DNA of 64,000 nucleotides from SAR116 cluster bacterium AG-355-O21 (GCA_003280605.1 QCEM01000005.1:17798-81797); one strand, 5' to 3'; shown: positions 53,036 to 63,339, counted from the first letter of the stretch. The notes: generated by a model from the letters alone, not told the origin. Numbers and translations: made by a program.

Positions 53036-54507
53036 AAGCCATCAAGTAAATAGACCTGCAAGGGCTTGCCCTTTCCGGCCTGCTCCGGTGGCAGCAAATC
53101 AGCAAGCCGCCGGGTGTTGGCAAATTGCCGGGTGATTGTCGCCACTGCCGAGTCGCCCCAACGGGCAATCAGCACCAGCCGATCGCTTGGTGCATCGTCA
53201 AAGCTGCGTGTGAGCTCATAGTGATGATGGATGAAGTCATCATAATTCCACATTAAAAAGCTGTCGCTCGCCGCGTCCTGGCGCAGATAATACAGCAGAC
53301 TTGCCATAATCTTGCGATCATCCAGCAGCAGTTGGCGATTTGGATATTCCGCCAGTACGGCATTGATCTGGCCGGCAAAGTCAGGCCAGCCATGCAGGCG
53401 TGCCAACGGGTCACGATTGCCGGGCGGGGTGATGGTGGGATAGGCGGTAAGCATCACCCAAAGTGCCGCCATAACCGCAAGATGCAAACCAAGGGACAGC
53501 TGCCGCCAAACTGCCGGTGCCCGCTCCAATAAGACCAAGGTTGCAAGAATAATCGCCGCCGGATAGGCCGTCGCGGCCCAGTTGGCATTGGCCCGTGATA
53601 GAAAAGCTTGGCCGATGATGATCGCCAAAATCGGCACGGAGAATGCCAATAGCAGGTCATGGCTCCGGCGGTTCTCGAAGCGCCGCTGCAGGACCAAGCC
53701 GACCCCGAAAGCGACAGCGATAATCGGCCCAATGACACCAAATTGTTCGGCAATGAAAGTGATCGCATTCACTGGCTTAAACAAGCCACTATTAAGGTTT
53801 GCGTTGGCCCCAAGGTGGCCAACGGTCGCCCAGCCGTGGCTATTATTCCAGATGAGATTCGGCGTGATTAATGCCGCTGCCAGCAGCACGGCCAGCCAGA
53901 AGCCAACCTGACGCAAGAGTGACCGGGCCATTGGTTGCAGCAGCATATGCACCGCCATGGCCAACAAAAAGTAAGCCATGGCATATTTCGACAAGACTCC
54001 TAAGCCGATCGCTAAGCCGAAAACGCCCCACCATATCCGGCCGCCGCCATGGATCATTTGCAGATATGCCAACAGCGCCAAAGACCAGAAAAATAATAAT
54101 GCAATATCGGTTGAGACGAGCTGGCTGGAAAAGCTGACGGCCGGTAATGTGGCGTAGATTAACCCTACCCAAAAGCCGCATCGAGCATTGCTTAATTGCT
54201 TGCTGACGAAAAATAAAATAATCGCGGTTGCTGCATGAATTAATGGTGAGGGCAGGCGCACGCACGCTTCACCATCGCCGCAGACAGCGGTGCTGGCGGC
54301 AATTAGATAGGCGACCATCGGTGGTTTGCTGAAATAGCCCCAGTCGAGGTTTTGTGCCCAACTCCAATACTGTGCCTCGTCACCACCAAGGTTAAGGTCG
54401 CTGATCCCGAGGATTATGACCCGGACGGCGGTAATGACAGCGAGGGCGGCGAGCAGCCATATCAACCATGGTCGTGCGTGATCACTGTGAGCTGTGGCGT
54501 TGGTCAC
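53002..54507 (-). CDS. GT39/ArnT-like membrane glycosyltransferase
   Basis: A protein of about 501 residues of the PMT_2 type. After a short cytoplasmic start, the first helix is followed by the periplasmic Asp-Glu motif NLGGDEAQYWSWAQNLDWGYFSKPPMVAYLI, the catalytic and metal-binding loop of lipid-linked sugar transferases. About eleven more helices follow, then a soluble periplasmic domain from about 370. Such enzymes move a sugar from a polyprenyl phosphate to lipid A or protein. GTG at 54507 with AAAGGA seven bases upstream is the likely start; TTG at 54525 would add six residues. It overlaps the HAD gene at its 3' end. Confidence 0.88.
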   Translation of the reverse strand: MTNATAHSDHARPWLIWLLAALAVITAVRVIILGISDLNLGGDEAQYWSWAQNLDWGYFSKPPMVAYLIAASTAVCGDGEACVRLPSPLIHAATAIILFFVSKQLSNARCGFWVGLIYATLPAVSFSSQLVSTDIALLFFWSLALLAYLQMIHGGGRIWWGVFGLAIGLGVLSKYAMAYFLLAMAVHMLLQPMARSLLRQVGFWLAVLLAAALITPNLIWNNSHGWATVGHLGANANLNSGLFKPVNAITFIAEQFGVIGPIIAVAFGVGLVLQRRFENRRSHDLLLAFSVPILAIIIGQAFLSRANANWAATAYPAAIILATLVLLERAPAVWRQLSLGLHLAVMAALWVMLTAYPTITPPGNRDPLARLHGWPDFAGQINAVLAEYPNRQLLLDDRKIMASLLYYLRQDAASDSFLMWNYDDFIHHHYELTRSFDDAPSDRLVLIARWGDSAVATITRQFANTRRLADLLPPEQAGKGKPLQVYLLDGFHGSKAADKAS

Positions 54508-54642
54508 GGGTATTTCCTTTGGCAATCATGCGGCAGCTTCGACACCGATCAGCAAGATACGTTAGTGACCGGGGTCGGTCCACTCGGTTGATTTGGTGCG
54601 GCTGCCCGATTACTGTGCTCGAGCATATTTTCGGAGTTCTTA

Positions 54643-56664
54643 ATGAGTGTATCTGCGGGAGATAAAAACTTGCAATTAGCGGGCCTATTCCCAGCGACCG
54701 ATCGGGACCAATGGAAAGCCTTGGTCGCGCAGGCGCTGGGTGATCGTGATTTTGAGAAAACCTTGGTCACGCAGACCTATGAAGGTTTGGACTTGCAGCC
54801 GATTTATAGCCAAGACGATGGCCGTGATGCAGGTGCTGCGACACGTAATGCCGCAGCCTTTGAGCGAACCGCCAATGGCTGGGAAATTCGGCAAACTGTT
54901 GACCACCCCGAACCAGCAGTTGCCAACCGTAATATTATGCAAGAACTGCACCGCGGCGCCACCGCTGTGAGCATTGCCATGAACACCGCTGCCGGCACGC
55001 CCGAAAAATCAATGCCGGGGGTTTGGATCCCCGATGCGACCGCCCTCGGGGTGGTCCTGGATGGTTTATATTTGGATGCGGTCCGGATTGGCTTCCGGCC
55101 GGGGGCTGACTTTGCAGGCAGCGCAGCGGTTATTTTGGCACACCTGCGGGCCCAGGGCGTTGCTGATGCAACCGCGCAAATTCATTTTGGTGCCGATCCG
55201 CTCAGGGCTTTAGCGGCCAGTGGTAACTTGCCGCATAGCCTGCCGGCGGCGCGCGCGGCGATGGCGGAACTTGCCGGCCATTCGGCAGCGCATATGCCGC
55301 AGTCGCGGGCCGTTGCCGTTGACAGTTCGGTCTACCATGGCGCCGGTGCTGACGAGGTTTTAGATCTTGCCCTGAGCATCGCAACCGGCGTTGATTATTT
55401 GCGGGTGATGACCGCGGCAGGGCTGACCGTTGATCAGGCGCTGCAGGAAATTGAATTTACCATGGCCGCCGGAGTCGATTTATTTTTGACGGTGGCAAAG
55501 TTGCGAGCGGTCCGCCGGCTTTGGGCGCGAATCGCTGAAGCCAGTGGCAGCGTTGATCAACAGGCGGCAAAAGCACAGTTACATGTAACCACGGCAGAGC
55601 GGGTTTTGGCTGCCCGCGAGCCATGGGTGAATATGCTGCGGGCAACCATCGGCGGTTTTGCCGCCGGCATCGCCGGGGCAGATAGCGTGTCGGTTGCCGC
55701 TTTTGATCTGGCGCGTGGGGTGCCGTCGGATTTCGGTCGCCGGATCGCCCGAAATACGCAGGTCATTCTGCAGGAAGAAAGCGGCTTAGCCGAAGTCATC
55801 GATCCGGCCGGCGGCAGTTGGTATATCGATAATTTAACCGATCGTATGGCCCAAGCAGCCTGGTCTAAATTTCAACAAATAGAGGCTGCCGGCGGCATCG
55901 CGGCGCAACTTCTCGATGGCAGCTTGCAGGCTGAATTAGCTGGCGTATGGGCGAACAGAGAGCGCGACCTTGCCAAACGCCGGACACAACTTATCGGCGT
56001 CAACGTATTTGCAAATTTACAAACCGATACCGTGACCACGGCGACGGTCGATCTCGGTGTTGAAAGCAGCGCTTGGCAGCACCGCCGGGTCGCTGGCGAA
56101 CTGCCGCAGGACACCGGTCTTGACGATCGTATCGCGGCGGTTGCAAGTGGTGTTGCGATCGCTGATTTAACCGCCGCGCTACCTGGTCCTGGCGCGCAGA
56201 TTAAAGCTGTTGATGAACAACGGCTCGGCGCCGCCTTTGAGGCTTTGCGCGATGCCGGCGACCGCTTTACCGAGGCGCATGGCCGGCCGGCAACAATCTT
56301 TGTGGCAGCAATCGGCAGCCCGGCGGATCATGGCCCACGGCTTGACTTCACCCGCAATTATCTGGCCGCAGGTGGCATTGCGGTGGACTTAAGTCTTGGG
56401 GATGCAGCCTCGGTTGCAATAGCTTTCCAGGCTTTTCGTGCGGCCACAGGCGGTAATTTGGCGATCATTTGTTCTTCTGATAAACTCTACGCTGACGTTG
56501 CCGCCGAGGTAATGGCGGCATTAAAGGCTGCCGGTGCCGAATGGCTCGCTGTGGCAGGGCGGCCAGATAGCGCACTGGTCACCGCCGGTGCCGATGGGTT
56601 CATCTATGCAGGTGATGATTGTTTGGCCAGCTTATGCGCCATGCATGAGAAATTGGGGGTCTAA
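54643..56664 (+). CDS. mutA: Methylmalonyl-CoA mutase small (beta) subunit
   Basis: A 673-residue non-catalytic partner of MutB. It has the TIM-barrel half with PYEGL-like [35 protein letters not shown], and the conserved [18 protein letters not shown]. The C-terminal domain keeps the B12-binding fold, but the cobalt-ligand motif DxHxxG is absent (it reads DHGPRLDF), as expected for a small subunit. GGAG precedes the ATG by six bases. mutB starts five bases after its stop, giving a classical mutAB operon. Confidence 0.94.
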   Translation: MSVSAGDKNLQLAGLFPATDRDQWKALVAQALGDRDFEKTLVTQTYEGLDLQPIYSQDDGRDAGAATRNAAAFERTANGWEIRQTVDHPEPAVANRNIMQELHRGATAVSIAMNTAAGTPEKSMPGVWIPDATALGVVLDGLYLDAVRIGFRPGADFAGSAAVILAHLRAQGVADATAQIHFGADPLRALAASGNLPHSLPAARAAMAELAGHSAAHMPQSRAVAVDSSVYHGAGADEVLDLALSIATGVDYLRVMTAAGLTVDQALQEIEFTMAAGVDLFLTVAKLRAVRRLWARIAEASGSVDQQAAKAQLHVTTAERVLAAREPWVNMLRATIGGFAAGIAGADSVSVAAFDLARGVPSDFGRRIARNTQVILQEESGLAEVIDPAGGSWYIDNLTDRMAQAAWSKFQQIEAAGGIAAQLLDGSLQAELAGVWANRERDLAKRRTQLIGVNVFANLQTDTVTTATVDLGVESSAWQHRRVAGELPQDTGLDDRIAAVASGVAIADLTAALPGPGAQIKAVDEQRLGAAFEALRDAGDRFTEAHGRPATIFVAAIGSPADHGPRLDFTRNYLAAGGIAVDLSLGDAASVAIAFQAFRAATGGNLAIICSSDKLYADVAAEVMAALKAAGAEWLAVAGRPDSALVTAGADGFIYAGDDCLASLCAMHEKLGV

Positions 56665-56669
56665 GGGAC

Positions 56670-58829
56670 ATGAGTAAGATACCTGATTTTACCAACATTG
56701 ATCTTGGCGCCGATGCGCCAGCATTGCCGCTGCCGGCAGATCAAGACGTCTGGTCGACACCTGAGAAGATTGACGTCAAGCGCCGTTATGACGCCAGCGA
56801 CCTTGAGGGCATTGATTTTCTCAATACCTGGCCTGGGTTGCCGCCGTTCCTGCGGGGCCCGTATCCAACCATGTATGCGATGCGGCCGTGGACGGTCCGG
56901 CAATACGCCGGATTCTCAACCGCAGAAGATAGTAACGCCTTTTATCGACGTAATTTGGCGGCCGGCCAGAAGGGCTTATCTATCGCCTTCGATCTTGCCA
57001 CCCATCGCGGCTATGACTCCGATCATCAGCGGGTTGCAGGCGACGTTGGCATGGCCGGTGTGGCCATTGATTCGATCTATGACATGCGCACGCTGTTCGA
57101 CGGCATTCCGCTTGACCAGATGAGTGTCTCGATGACCATGAATGGCGCTGTGCTGCCAATCATGGCGCTGTTTATTGCAGCCGGGGCTGAACAAGGCGTG
57201 CCGCCGGAAAAACTAAGCGGCACCATTCAGAACGATATTCTGAAAGAGTTTATGGTCCGCAACACCTATATCTATCCACCGACACCGTCGATGCGGATCA
57301 TTTCCGATATCTTCGCCTATACCTCGACGCGGATGCCGAAATTTAACTCCATTTCGATTTCCGGCTATCACATGCAGGAAGCAGGGGCGACGGCCGATCT
57401 TGAACTGGCTTATACGTTGGCCGATGGCTTGGAGTATGTTCGGGCCGGTGTGACGGCGGGTTTGGATATTGACAAGTTTGCGCCGCGGTTATCGTTCTTC
57501 TGGTGCATCGGCATGAATTTTTTCATGGAAGTTGCCAAGATGCGGGCGGCGCGTCTGTTGTGGGCGCGGATGATTAAGGATTTCAATCCTGCTGATAACC
57601 GCTCGTTAAGCCTGCGCACCCATTGCCAAACCTCGGGCTGGTCGCTAACGGCGCAGGATGTTTTTAACAATGTCACCCGCACCTGTGTCGAGGCGATGGC
57701 CGCAACCCAAGGGCATACGCAGTCGCTGCACACCAATGCGCTTGATGAAGCATTGGCGCTGCCGACCGATTTTTCAGCGCGCATCGCCCGCAACACGCAA
57801 TTGATCCTGCAACAGGAAAGCGGCACCACCGCTGTGGTTGATCCATGGGGCGGCAGTTATTACGTCGAGCGGCTTACCCAAGACCTTGCGGAACGCGCCT
57901 GGACGCATATTTGCGAAGTTGAGGAAATGGGCGGCATGGCAAAGGCGATTGAGGCCGGGATTCCCAAGGCACGCATCGAAGAAGCCGCAGCCCGCACCCA
58001 GGCGCGGATTGACTCCGGTCGGCAGACAATCGTCGGGGTGAACAAATACCGCCTTGCCGAAGAAGCCGATATCGACGTTTTGAAAGTTGATAATGCCAGT
58101 GTCCGTGAGCAGCAGGTTGCCCGCTTACAACAGCTGCGCGCCGACCGCGATCAGGGTGAGGTGGATGGCTGGTTGGCAAAGCTGACGGCGGCGACCAAAG
58201 ACGGTGGCGCCAATCTGCTTGAATTGGCGGTTGAAGCGGCCAAAGCAAAAGCCACGGTTGGCGAAATCTCCGCAGCCTTAGAAACTGTCTGGGGCCGCCA
58301 TGTTGCCGAGGTACAGACCATCTCCGGCGTTTATAAACGCGAGGTCGGCAACAGCCAAGCTGTCGCCCAAGTTACCGACTTGATTTCTGATTTTGAAATC
58401 GCCGAAGGTCGCCGCCCGCGGATCCTGCTGGCGAAAATGGGTCAAGATGGACATGACCGCGGGCAAAAAGTGATTGCCACCGCATTCGCTGACCTGGGTT
58501 TTGACGTCGACATTGGGCCCCTGTTTCAAACACCGCAAGAAGCCGCCTTACAGGCGGTGGAAAATGATGTCCATGTGGTTGGCGCAAGTTCGCTGGCCGC
58601 CGGCCATTTGACTCTTGTGCCGGCGCTGCGGGCGGCACTTGATGGGCTTGGCCGGGAGGATATCATGATTGTCGTCGGGGGGGTTGTGCCGCCACAGGAT
58701 CATGACGCCTTGATTGCTGCGGGTGCGACCGATATCTACCCACCAGGAACCGTCATTTCCGAGGCGGCAAGTACGTTGCTTGTTAAGCTGGCAGGCCGGC
58801 TTGGGCATCATGTTCAAGCTGCCGAATAA
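56670..58829 (+). CDS. mutB: Methylmalonyl-CoA mutase large (alpha) subunit
   Basis: A 719-residue adenosylcobalamin enzyme interconverting methylmalonyl-CoA and succinyl-CoA. The N-terminal barrel contains [55 protein letters not shown], and the substrate segment [36 protein letters not shown]. The C-terminal B12 domain has DGHDRG in [18 protein letters not shown], the histidine that replaces dimethylbenzimidazole on cobalt, and ends [14 protein letters not shown]. The pathway needs methylmalonyl-CoA epimerase and the MeaB/ArgK chaperone, neither of which is in the window. Confidence 0.97.
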   Translation: MSKIPDFTNIDLGADAPALPLPADQDVWSTPEKIDVKRRYDASDLEGIDFLNTWPGLPPFLRGPYPTMYAMRPWTVRQYAGFSTAEDSNAFYRRNLAAGQKGLSIAFDLATHRGYDSDHQRVAGDVGMAGVAIDSIYDMRTLFDGIPLDQMSVSMTMNGAVLPIMALFIAAGAEQGVPPEKLSGTIQNDILKEFMVRNTYIYPPTPSMRIISDIFAYTSTRMPKFNSISISGYHMQEAGATADLELAYTLADGLEYVRAGVTAGLDIDKFAPRLSFFWCIGMNFFMEVAKMRAARLLWARMIKDFNPADNRSLSLRTHCQTSGWSLTAQDVFNNVTRTCVEAMAATQGHTQSLHTNALDEALALPTDFSARIARNTQLILQQESGTTAVVDPWGGSYYVERLTQDLAERAWTHICEVEEMGGMAKAIEAGIPKARIEEAAARTQARIDSGRQTIVGVNKYRLAEEADIDVLKVDNASVREQQVARLQQLRADRDQGEVDGWLAKLTAATKDGGANLLELAVEAAKAKATVGEISAALETVWGRHVAEVQTISGVYKREVGNSQAVAQVTDLISDFEIAEGRRPRILLAKMGQDGHDRGQKVIATAFADLGFDVDIGPLFQTPQEAALQAVENDVHVVGASSLAAGHLTLVPALRAALDGLGREDIMIVVGGVVPPQDHDALIAAGATDIYPPGTVISEAASTLLVKLAGRLGHHVQAAE

Positions 58830-58969
58830 GGGGTTTTCGAGAAAAAGAGATCGCGACATAAAAGCTGCGTGACCAAAACGCTTAAGGCCGTCTATGCTAT
58901 CGCCTATGCGTTGTCTGTGGCACCGAGACGTTGTCTGCACTGCGCCGTTAATTCTCTTGGAGGCACATG

Positions 58970-60295
58970 ATGTCAACCACCGCCGTAACAATGCCGAATG
59001 ATTTGGATCCGTATTGGATGCCGTTCACATCAAATCGGCAATTTAAAGCTAATCCACGCATGTTCGTCGCCGCCGAAGGGATGTATTACACCACCCAGGA
59101 TGACCGCAAGGTGCTGGACGCGACAGCCGGACTGTGGTGCTGCAATGCCGGCCATCGCCGCAAGCGCATCGTTGAAGCAGTTCAAAAGCAGGTTGAAGTT
59201 TTGGATTATGCGCCATCGTTCCAGCTTGGGCATCCACTGGCCTTTGAATTTGCCTCTAAATTGACCTCGATGATCGATGGCTATGATCAAGTCTTTTTCA
59301 CCAATTCAGGCTCAGAGGCCGTTGATACGGCGTTGAAGATTGCCATCGCTTATCAGCGCTCGATCGGTCAGGGCACGCGCACGCGCTTGATCGGCCGTGA
59401 ACGTGGCTATCATGGGGTTGGTTTTGGCGGTATCTCGGTGGGTGGGATTGTTTCTAACCGCAAGGTCTTTGGGCCGCTGCTTAGCGGGACCGATCACTTG
59501 CCGCATACCCACAGCCTCGAGCATAACGCTTTTACCCGCGGGCAACCGCAGTGGGGTGGCCATCTGGCGGATGAGCTTGAACGTTTGGTGGCCTTACACG
59601 ACGCCTCAACCATCGCCGCCGTGATTGTTGAGCCGTTGGCCGGATCGACAGGTGTCTTGGTGCCGCCCAAGGGCTATTTGAAACGCCTGCGGGAAATTTG
59701 CGATCGGCACGGTATCCTGTTGATTTTTGACGAGGTCATTACCGGTTTTGGGCGGCTCGGGACAAATTTTGCGAGTGATTATTTCGGCGTTAAACCAGAT
59801 CTCTTCACGACTGCAAAAGGCATCACCAACGGGGTCATTCCAATGGGCGCGGTTTTTGCCCGTAAGGGGATCTATGACGCTTTTATGGATGCGCCGGAAG
59901 GCAGCATTGAGCTGTTCCACGGCTATACCTATTCAGGGCACCCGCTGGCCGCCGCCGCAGGACTGGCGACGATGGAGGTGTACCGCGAAGATGATCTGTT
60001 TAATCGGGCAGCTGATCTGTCACCATATTTTGAGGACGCCCTGCACTCATTAACTGACCATGACCGAGTGATCGATGTCCGCAATCTTGGCCTGGTTGGC
60101 GGTATCGAATTGGAAGGTATCGCAGGCAAGCCGACAGCACGCGCGGTCGAGGTGTTTCAAAAATGTTTTGAACGCGGATTGTTGATCCGAACCACAGGCG
60201 ACATTATCGCGTTGTCACCGCCGTTGATCGTTGACCGTGGGCAGATTGATTTCATGGTCGATACCATTGGCGACGTTTTAAAGACCGTGCATTAG
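58970..60295 (+). CDS. Omega-amino acid:pyruvate aminotransferase
   Basis: A 441-residue class III aminotransferase using pyridoxal phosphate. The cofactor lysine is Lys283 in FTTAKGITNGVIPMGAV. The aspartate that contacts the pyridine nitrogen is in LLIFDEVITGFGRLG, and the phosphate-binding turn is NSGSEAVDTALKIA. The N-terminus DPYWMPFTSNRQFKANPR is typical of beta-alanine-pyruvate transaminases. It would yield malonate or methylmalonate semialdehyde, the substrate of MmsA. The second ATG (58970) is better spaced from GGAGG than the one at 58967. It lies 140 bases after mutB. Confidence 0.93.
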   Translation: MSTTAVTMPNDLDPYWMPFTSNRQFKANPRMFVAAEGMYYTTQDDRKVLDATAGLWCCNAGHRRKRIVEAVQKQVEVLDYAPSFQLGHPLAFEFASKLTSMIDGYDQVFFTNSGSEAVDTALKIAIAYQRSIGQGTRTRLIGRERGYHGVGFGGISVGGIVSNRKVFGPLLSGTDHLPHTHSLEHNAFTRGQPQWGGHLADELERLVALHDASTIAAVIVEPLAGSTGVLVPPKGYLKRLREICDRHGILLIFDEVITGFGRLGTNFASDYFGVKPDLFTTAKGITNGVIPMGAVFARKGIYDAFMDAPEGSIELFHGYTYSGHPLAAAAGLATMEVYREDDLFNRAADLSPYFEDALHSLTDHDRVIDVRNLGLVGGIELEGIAGKPTARAVEVFQKCFERGLLIRTTGDIIALSPPLIVDRGQIDFMVDTIGDVLKTVH

Positions 60296-60322
60296 GGGAA
60301 ACAGCGGCCAATCGCGGGCATT

Positions 60323-60350
60323 TTGGAATATTCGCAAACGCTGCTACACT
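60323..60350 (+). promoter_or_regulatory. Possible sigma-70 promoter for the small lipoprotein operon
   Basis: TTGGAA (60323-60328) and TACACT (60345-60350) are 16 bases apart, upstream of the lipoprotein start at 60397. Each matches the consensus in four of six positions. Confidence 0.35.
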
Positions 60351-60396
60351 CTTTGGGGTTGGAAATCAAAGGTCATTATAACGTGGCGCAGAGGCG

Positions 60397-60684
60397 ATGA
60401 AGATAGTACACGCGATTGTAGTGACATCGGTTTTGAGCGCCGGTTTATTAGGCTGTGCCGAAATAAAACGCCAAAGCGCTATCGGGGCCAAAAAGTTAGT
60501 TAAAATACTTGAAGATGACGGCGCCGTGTCAAAGCCGAAAAAGGCACCGCGTTATTGTTATCAAAATATTGGTAGGGTTGACTGTTATGGCCAACCGCTG
60601 CCGGCAAGCGAAGCAGGCCGTTTGGTCGGCTATCATGGGCCACCACCGCGAACTACCGCAGGATCGGGACCTTATTCGCCGTGA
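60397..60684 (+). CDS. Small lipoprotein, 95 residues
   Basis: A short predicted lipoprotein: MKIVHAIVVTSVLSAGLLGC gives a clean lipobox (LLGC) with Cys20. The mature part has a basic stretch (KLVKILEDDGAVSKPKKAPR) and the motif YCYQNIGRVDCYGQPLPA, a cysteine pair that recurs in small alphaproteobacterial lipoproteins of unknown function. A proline-rich tail ends the protein. Its stop overlaps the GTG start of the Sel1 protein by four bases, so both are made from one message. Confidence 0.72.
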   Translation: MKIVHAIVVTSVLSAGLLGCAEIKRQSAIGAKKLVKILEDDGAVSKPKKAPRYCYQNIGRVDCYGQPLPASEAGRLVGYHGPPPRTTAGSGPYSP

Positions 60685-61451
60685 GCAATGATCGACGGCG
60701 TTGGCTTTATGGTTGCCGGGTGCCGGCCTTAAGGGTGCCGATGCTGGCTGTTGCCGTCATGCTATGGATGGCGGCACCGGCGTTTCTGGGGCCTGTCGGC
60801 AGCGCACACACCAGCTTAAGGCTCGCCATTTCGGCGCATGCGGCGCAGCCTGCTGTGCCAAAAAGCTACGCTGCCGCAATGCGCTGGTATCAAGCCGCCG
60901 CCGAAGCAGGCGATCCGAAGGCACAATTTTATTTTGGGCTTATCTTGGAACAAGGCGTCCATGGCAAGGCTGATGCGACAGCTGCCGCCGGCTGGTATCG
61001 GAAGTCTGCACAGCAAGGATTTGCCCTTGCTGAATTGAAAATGGCGCAGGCGATGCATTTTGGCATTGCGGTGCCCGTGAACTTACCGGCGGCACGTGCG
61101 TGGTATGAAAAAGCGGCAGCCGCAGGCCTCGCTGAAGCACGGTTCAATCTCGCCATCTTACTGGAGACAGGCGGCCCTGATATCGCGGACCCGGCGCGGG
61201 CCGTGACGTTATACGCGCAAGCGGCACAGGCTGGCCTCGCCGAAGCAGCGGTTAACTTGGCAAATATTTACATTCAGGGCGGGGCGGCAGATCAAGATTT
61301 AGCGGCCGGCTATATGTGGTTAAGCATCGCCGACGGCTTGGGTGAAAAGACCGCCCTTGCCATGCGCCGGCAACTCGCTCCGGCCCTTGACACCGAACAA
61401 CGGCAACATGCAGCCGCCCGTGCGGTGACTTGGTTGCAAAACAACCAATAG
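60681..61451 (+). CDS. Exported Sel1-repeat protein
   Basis: A 256-residue protein. A hydrophobic N-terminal segment (VPMLAVAVMLWMAAPAFLGPVGSA) acts as signal peptide or anchor. From about residue 60 to 235 there are Sel1-like repeats with the alternating pattern A-x-x-W-Y-x-x-A-A-x-x-G, for example AMRWYQAAAEAGDPKAQFYFGLI, AAGWYRKSAQQGFALAELKMA and ARAWYEKAAAAGLAEARFNLA. Such repeats form a protein-binding solenoid. It starts at GTG inside the lipoprotein stop (GTGA). The binding partner is unknown; a role in the periplasm beside the lipoprotein is likely. Confidence 0.82.
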   Translation: MSNDRRRWLYGCRVPALRVPMLAVAVMLWMAAPAFLGPVGSAHTSLRLAISAHAAQPAVPKSYAAAMRWYQAAAEAGDPKAQFYFGLILEQGVHGKADATAAAGWYRKSAQQGFALAELKMAQAMHFGIAVPVNLPAARAWYEKAAAAGLAEARFNLAILLETGGPDIADPARAVTLYAQAAQAGLAEAAVNLANIYIQGGAADQDLAAGYMWLSIADGLGEKTALAMRRQLAPALDTEQRQHAAARAVTWLQNNQ

Positions 61452-61622
61452 CCGGATTTGTTATTTTTCTGGGAATATTTGGTGGGTATTTAATGCCACT
61501 GCCAGTCGACATTTTGGTGTTGACTGGCCGGTGGCGTCAAATGCCTGCAAGGTTACAAATGACGAAGCATTCGCTGTGTTTGGGTGGGCTCTTTAAAGGT
61601 TACCGCACCACTTTAATCTTGC

Positions 61623-61751
61623 TTAATAAACCTCGTTTTCTTCGTCTTTACGTGGCCCAAAAAGTTTCATTTTCTCCGCTTCTCGACCCACAAACGCGCC
61701 CACACCGAAAGAAACCAGCACGACCACGACCATAAAGATTACAGCGTACAT
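61623..61751 (-). CDS. Small membrane protein, 42 residues
   Basis: A single hydrophobic helix (YAVIFMVVVVLVSFGVGAFVG) with a charged tail REAEKMKLFGPRKDEENEVY. The ATG at 61751 is preceded by AAGGAGG with eight bases of spacing, a near-perfect ribosome site, which makes a real gene likely despite the size. The frame is open a further 52 codons upstream, but that part has no ribosome site and crosses an AT-rich region. Topology would leave the charged tail in the cytoplasm. Function unknown. Confidence 0.6.
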   Translation of the reverse strand: MYAVIFMVVVVLVSFGVGAFVGREAEKMKLFGPRKDEENEVY

Positions 61752-62404
61752 CACACATCCCTCCTTAAAGTAGGTTAGTCCTACTATTGATACTCGATTA
61801 CAGTCATTAAGCCGTAATACCTCCCAATGAACGCGATTAAGACAAATGGCGCAAGCTAAAATTGCAAAAGGAATGATCAAAATTGCCGCATCTCGAGTCG
61901 TCTTCACTGCCGCGTGCTCACCTCAGTGGCAAGTGAAGCACACGTGGAACTGCGATTCGCGCATGCTTTATTCAAAAAACCAGACAACTCCTACCAAATC
62001 TGCTTTATGGCCATGCTAAAGACTCTAGATGTTGAATCCTTAGACTCCTTTGAATACTTAGCATTTGGATTCGCAGGGCATATCAGTCAACCCATTGATA
62101 ATCATATAGACCGCCGTGCTGTCGCTTCAGCTGACGCGATTACCGGCGGTCCGCGACTGATTGTGGCCGGCAGTGATCAAGCGCAGGTCATGATGCCGGG
62201 ATGCTGCCCCGGGTCTGGACCGAAGGTACGGCAGGTGGATCAACAGATGATGGCTGAACGGCGTTGAAAACGGTCGATCCGGCGGCGCCCAGGAGGCAAT
62301 CAGATTACACGCCACGGTGGTATCAAGGCGTCACGCGGCGTGCGGGCAATCCCGGCGCAAAAGCTGTTAGCTTGGGCGGGGGTTTGCCGGTGTCAAAGGC
62401 ATGA
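61752..62404. other. Gene-poor stretch without a convincing CDS
   Basis: Frames here are short or lack start signals. The first 350 bases are visibly richer in A and T than the surroundings. A plus-strand frame at 61914-62267 starts at GTG without a ribosome site and has no recognisable family. I see no tRNA, insertion-sequence end or repeat array. It may hold promoters for the 42-residue protein or be a decayed gene. Confidence 0.5.
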
Positions 62405-62575
62405 TCACCTGCGTCGGCGCTTGCGCGGCGGCCGGTCAGGTGACGGCGCCTGTTTGATCGGTTGGTCCCTGACGACCATGTCCCAGCGGTTACATTTACG
62501 CTGAATGAGCGTTGCTGCGGCACCCAGGTTTATTTTTTGAGGCAGATCAGGTATCACATCGGATGATTCAAGCAT
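62405..62575 (-). CDS. Doubtful small basic protein, 56 residues
   Basis: From an ATG at 62575 the frame reads MLESSDVIPDLPQKINLG and continues through ATLIQRKCNRWDMVVRDQ to a very basic end (PPRKRRRR). The amino-acid pattern looks protein-like and the opposite strand is not otherwise used, but no ribosome site is visible. Its start is head-to-head with the lipoprotein at 62580, leaving no room for separate promoters. Low confidence. Confidence 0.25.
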   Translation of the reverse strand: MLESSDVIPDLPQKINLGAAATLIQRKCNRWDMVVRDQPIKQAPSPDRPPRKRRRR

Positions 62576-62579
62576 CTTG

Positions 62580-63233
62580 ATGGTTGCCGGTATGGGAAGA
62601 ACAAGCGGCGTCTTTAAGCCTTTTGCATGTCTCATTCTAATTTCCTTTTCGCTTTTAGCGTGTCGGGCAAGCGAAGTCGAAATTGCCGTGTCTGAAGCAA
62701 ATCTTCGGGCAGTCAAATCAGGTGCGGTGGAAGCAGTTGAATTTGAAGCGCGGTTTAGCAATCTTGGCAGCTTAGATACAACCAAAAGAGATGAAATGTC
62801 CCGCCTTGAAGCGCTTATTCGAGACTATATCGCGGTTGATGACTTCAGCATCGAAAACAGTGAGACTGGTTTTGAAGTCGTGATCGAAGGCAGCATTCCG
62901 CTGGCGCCAAGCAAACAAGATGCACCCTGGTATATTCATGTCGAGCGCGGCACCGAGCCGTCATCTTTCAGCAAGTTACAAGTCAAAACCGGTAGGCAAT
63001 TTGAAAACTTAAAAGCCCGAGCCCAGGACATCAATTTCTTACTTGCCCCCGAAGCTTTCCATCCGACCAAGTTCGTCTTGCGCGGTGACGCGGCGTCGAT
63101 CATTGCCCCGGCAGTGGAGATTAATGGCGAATATCATTTGCTGTGGCGCGGCCAAGCCGGCAGGAAGCTAAAACTGAAGTTCGCCGATGGAATTTTTGAT
63201 CATATGGGTGCCGGTTTCTTTTTTAAATTTTGA
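62580..63233 (+). CDS. Predicted lipoprotein of unknown function
   Basis: A protein of about 217 residues. The N-terminus FKPFACLILISFSLLAC ends in a lipobox (LLAC, Cys near 28). The mature part is polar, with a segment SNLGSLDTTKRDEMSRLEALIRDYIAVDDF that looks like a helical domain followed by beta-rich sequence around EVVIEGSIPL and a C-terminus FADGIFDHMGAGFFFKF. I do not recognise the family. Start choice is open: ATG at 62580 or 62592, neither with a good ribosome site. Confidence 0.65.
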   Translation: MVAGMGRTSGVFKPFACLILISFSLLACRASEVEIAVSEANLRAVKSGAVEAVEFEARFSNLGSLDTTKRDEMSRLEALIRDYIAVDDFSIENSETGFEVVIEGSIPLAPSKQDAPWYIHVERGTEPSSFSKLQVKTGRQFENLKARAQDINFLLAPEAFHPTKFVLRGDAASIIAPAVEINGEYHLLWRGQAGRKLKLKFADGIFDHMGAGFFFKF

Positions 63234-63299
63234 TCCCATGCCCGCATGATCCGGCCGGCCGAACATCGCCCCAATGTGCCACCGATGCCGCCGCTTATC

Positions 63300-63339
63300 G
63301 GGGCTAATACAGTGCAAGTGTCAGGGTATTATCAGCCCC
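63300..63339. terminator. Hairpin between convergent genes
   Basis: GGGGCT-AATAC (63300-63310) pairs with GTATT-ATC-AGCCCC (63326-63339), giving eleven pairs with a three-base bulge. It lies between the lipoprotein stop (63233) and the stop of the minus-strand gene at 63383. No T-run is present. Confidence 0.4.

Noticed and set aside
61502..61527. Possible terminator hairpin CCAGTC...GACTGG after the Sel1 gene
   Set aside because: Only six continuous pairs with a large loop and no T-run; too weak to call.
61914..62267. Plus-strand frame of 117 codons in the gene-poor stretch
   Set aside because: GTG start without a ribosome site, no family resemblance and mixed composition; left as non-coding.
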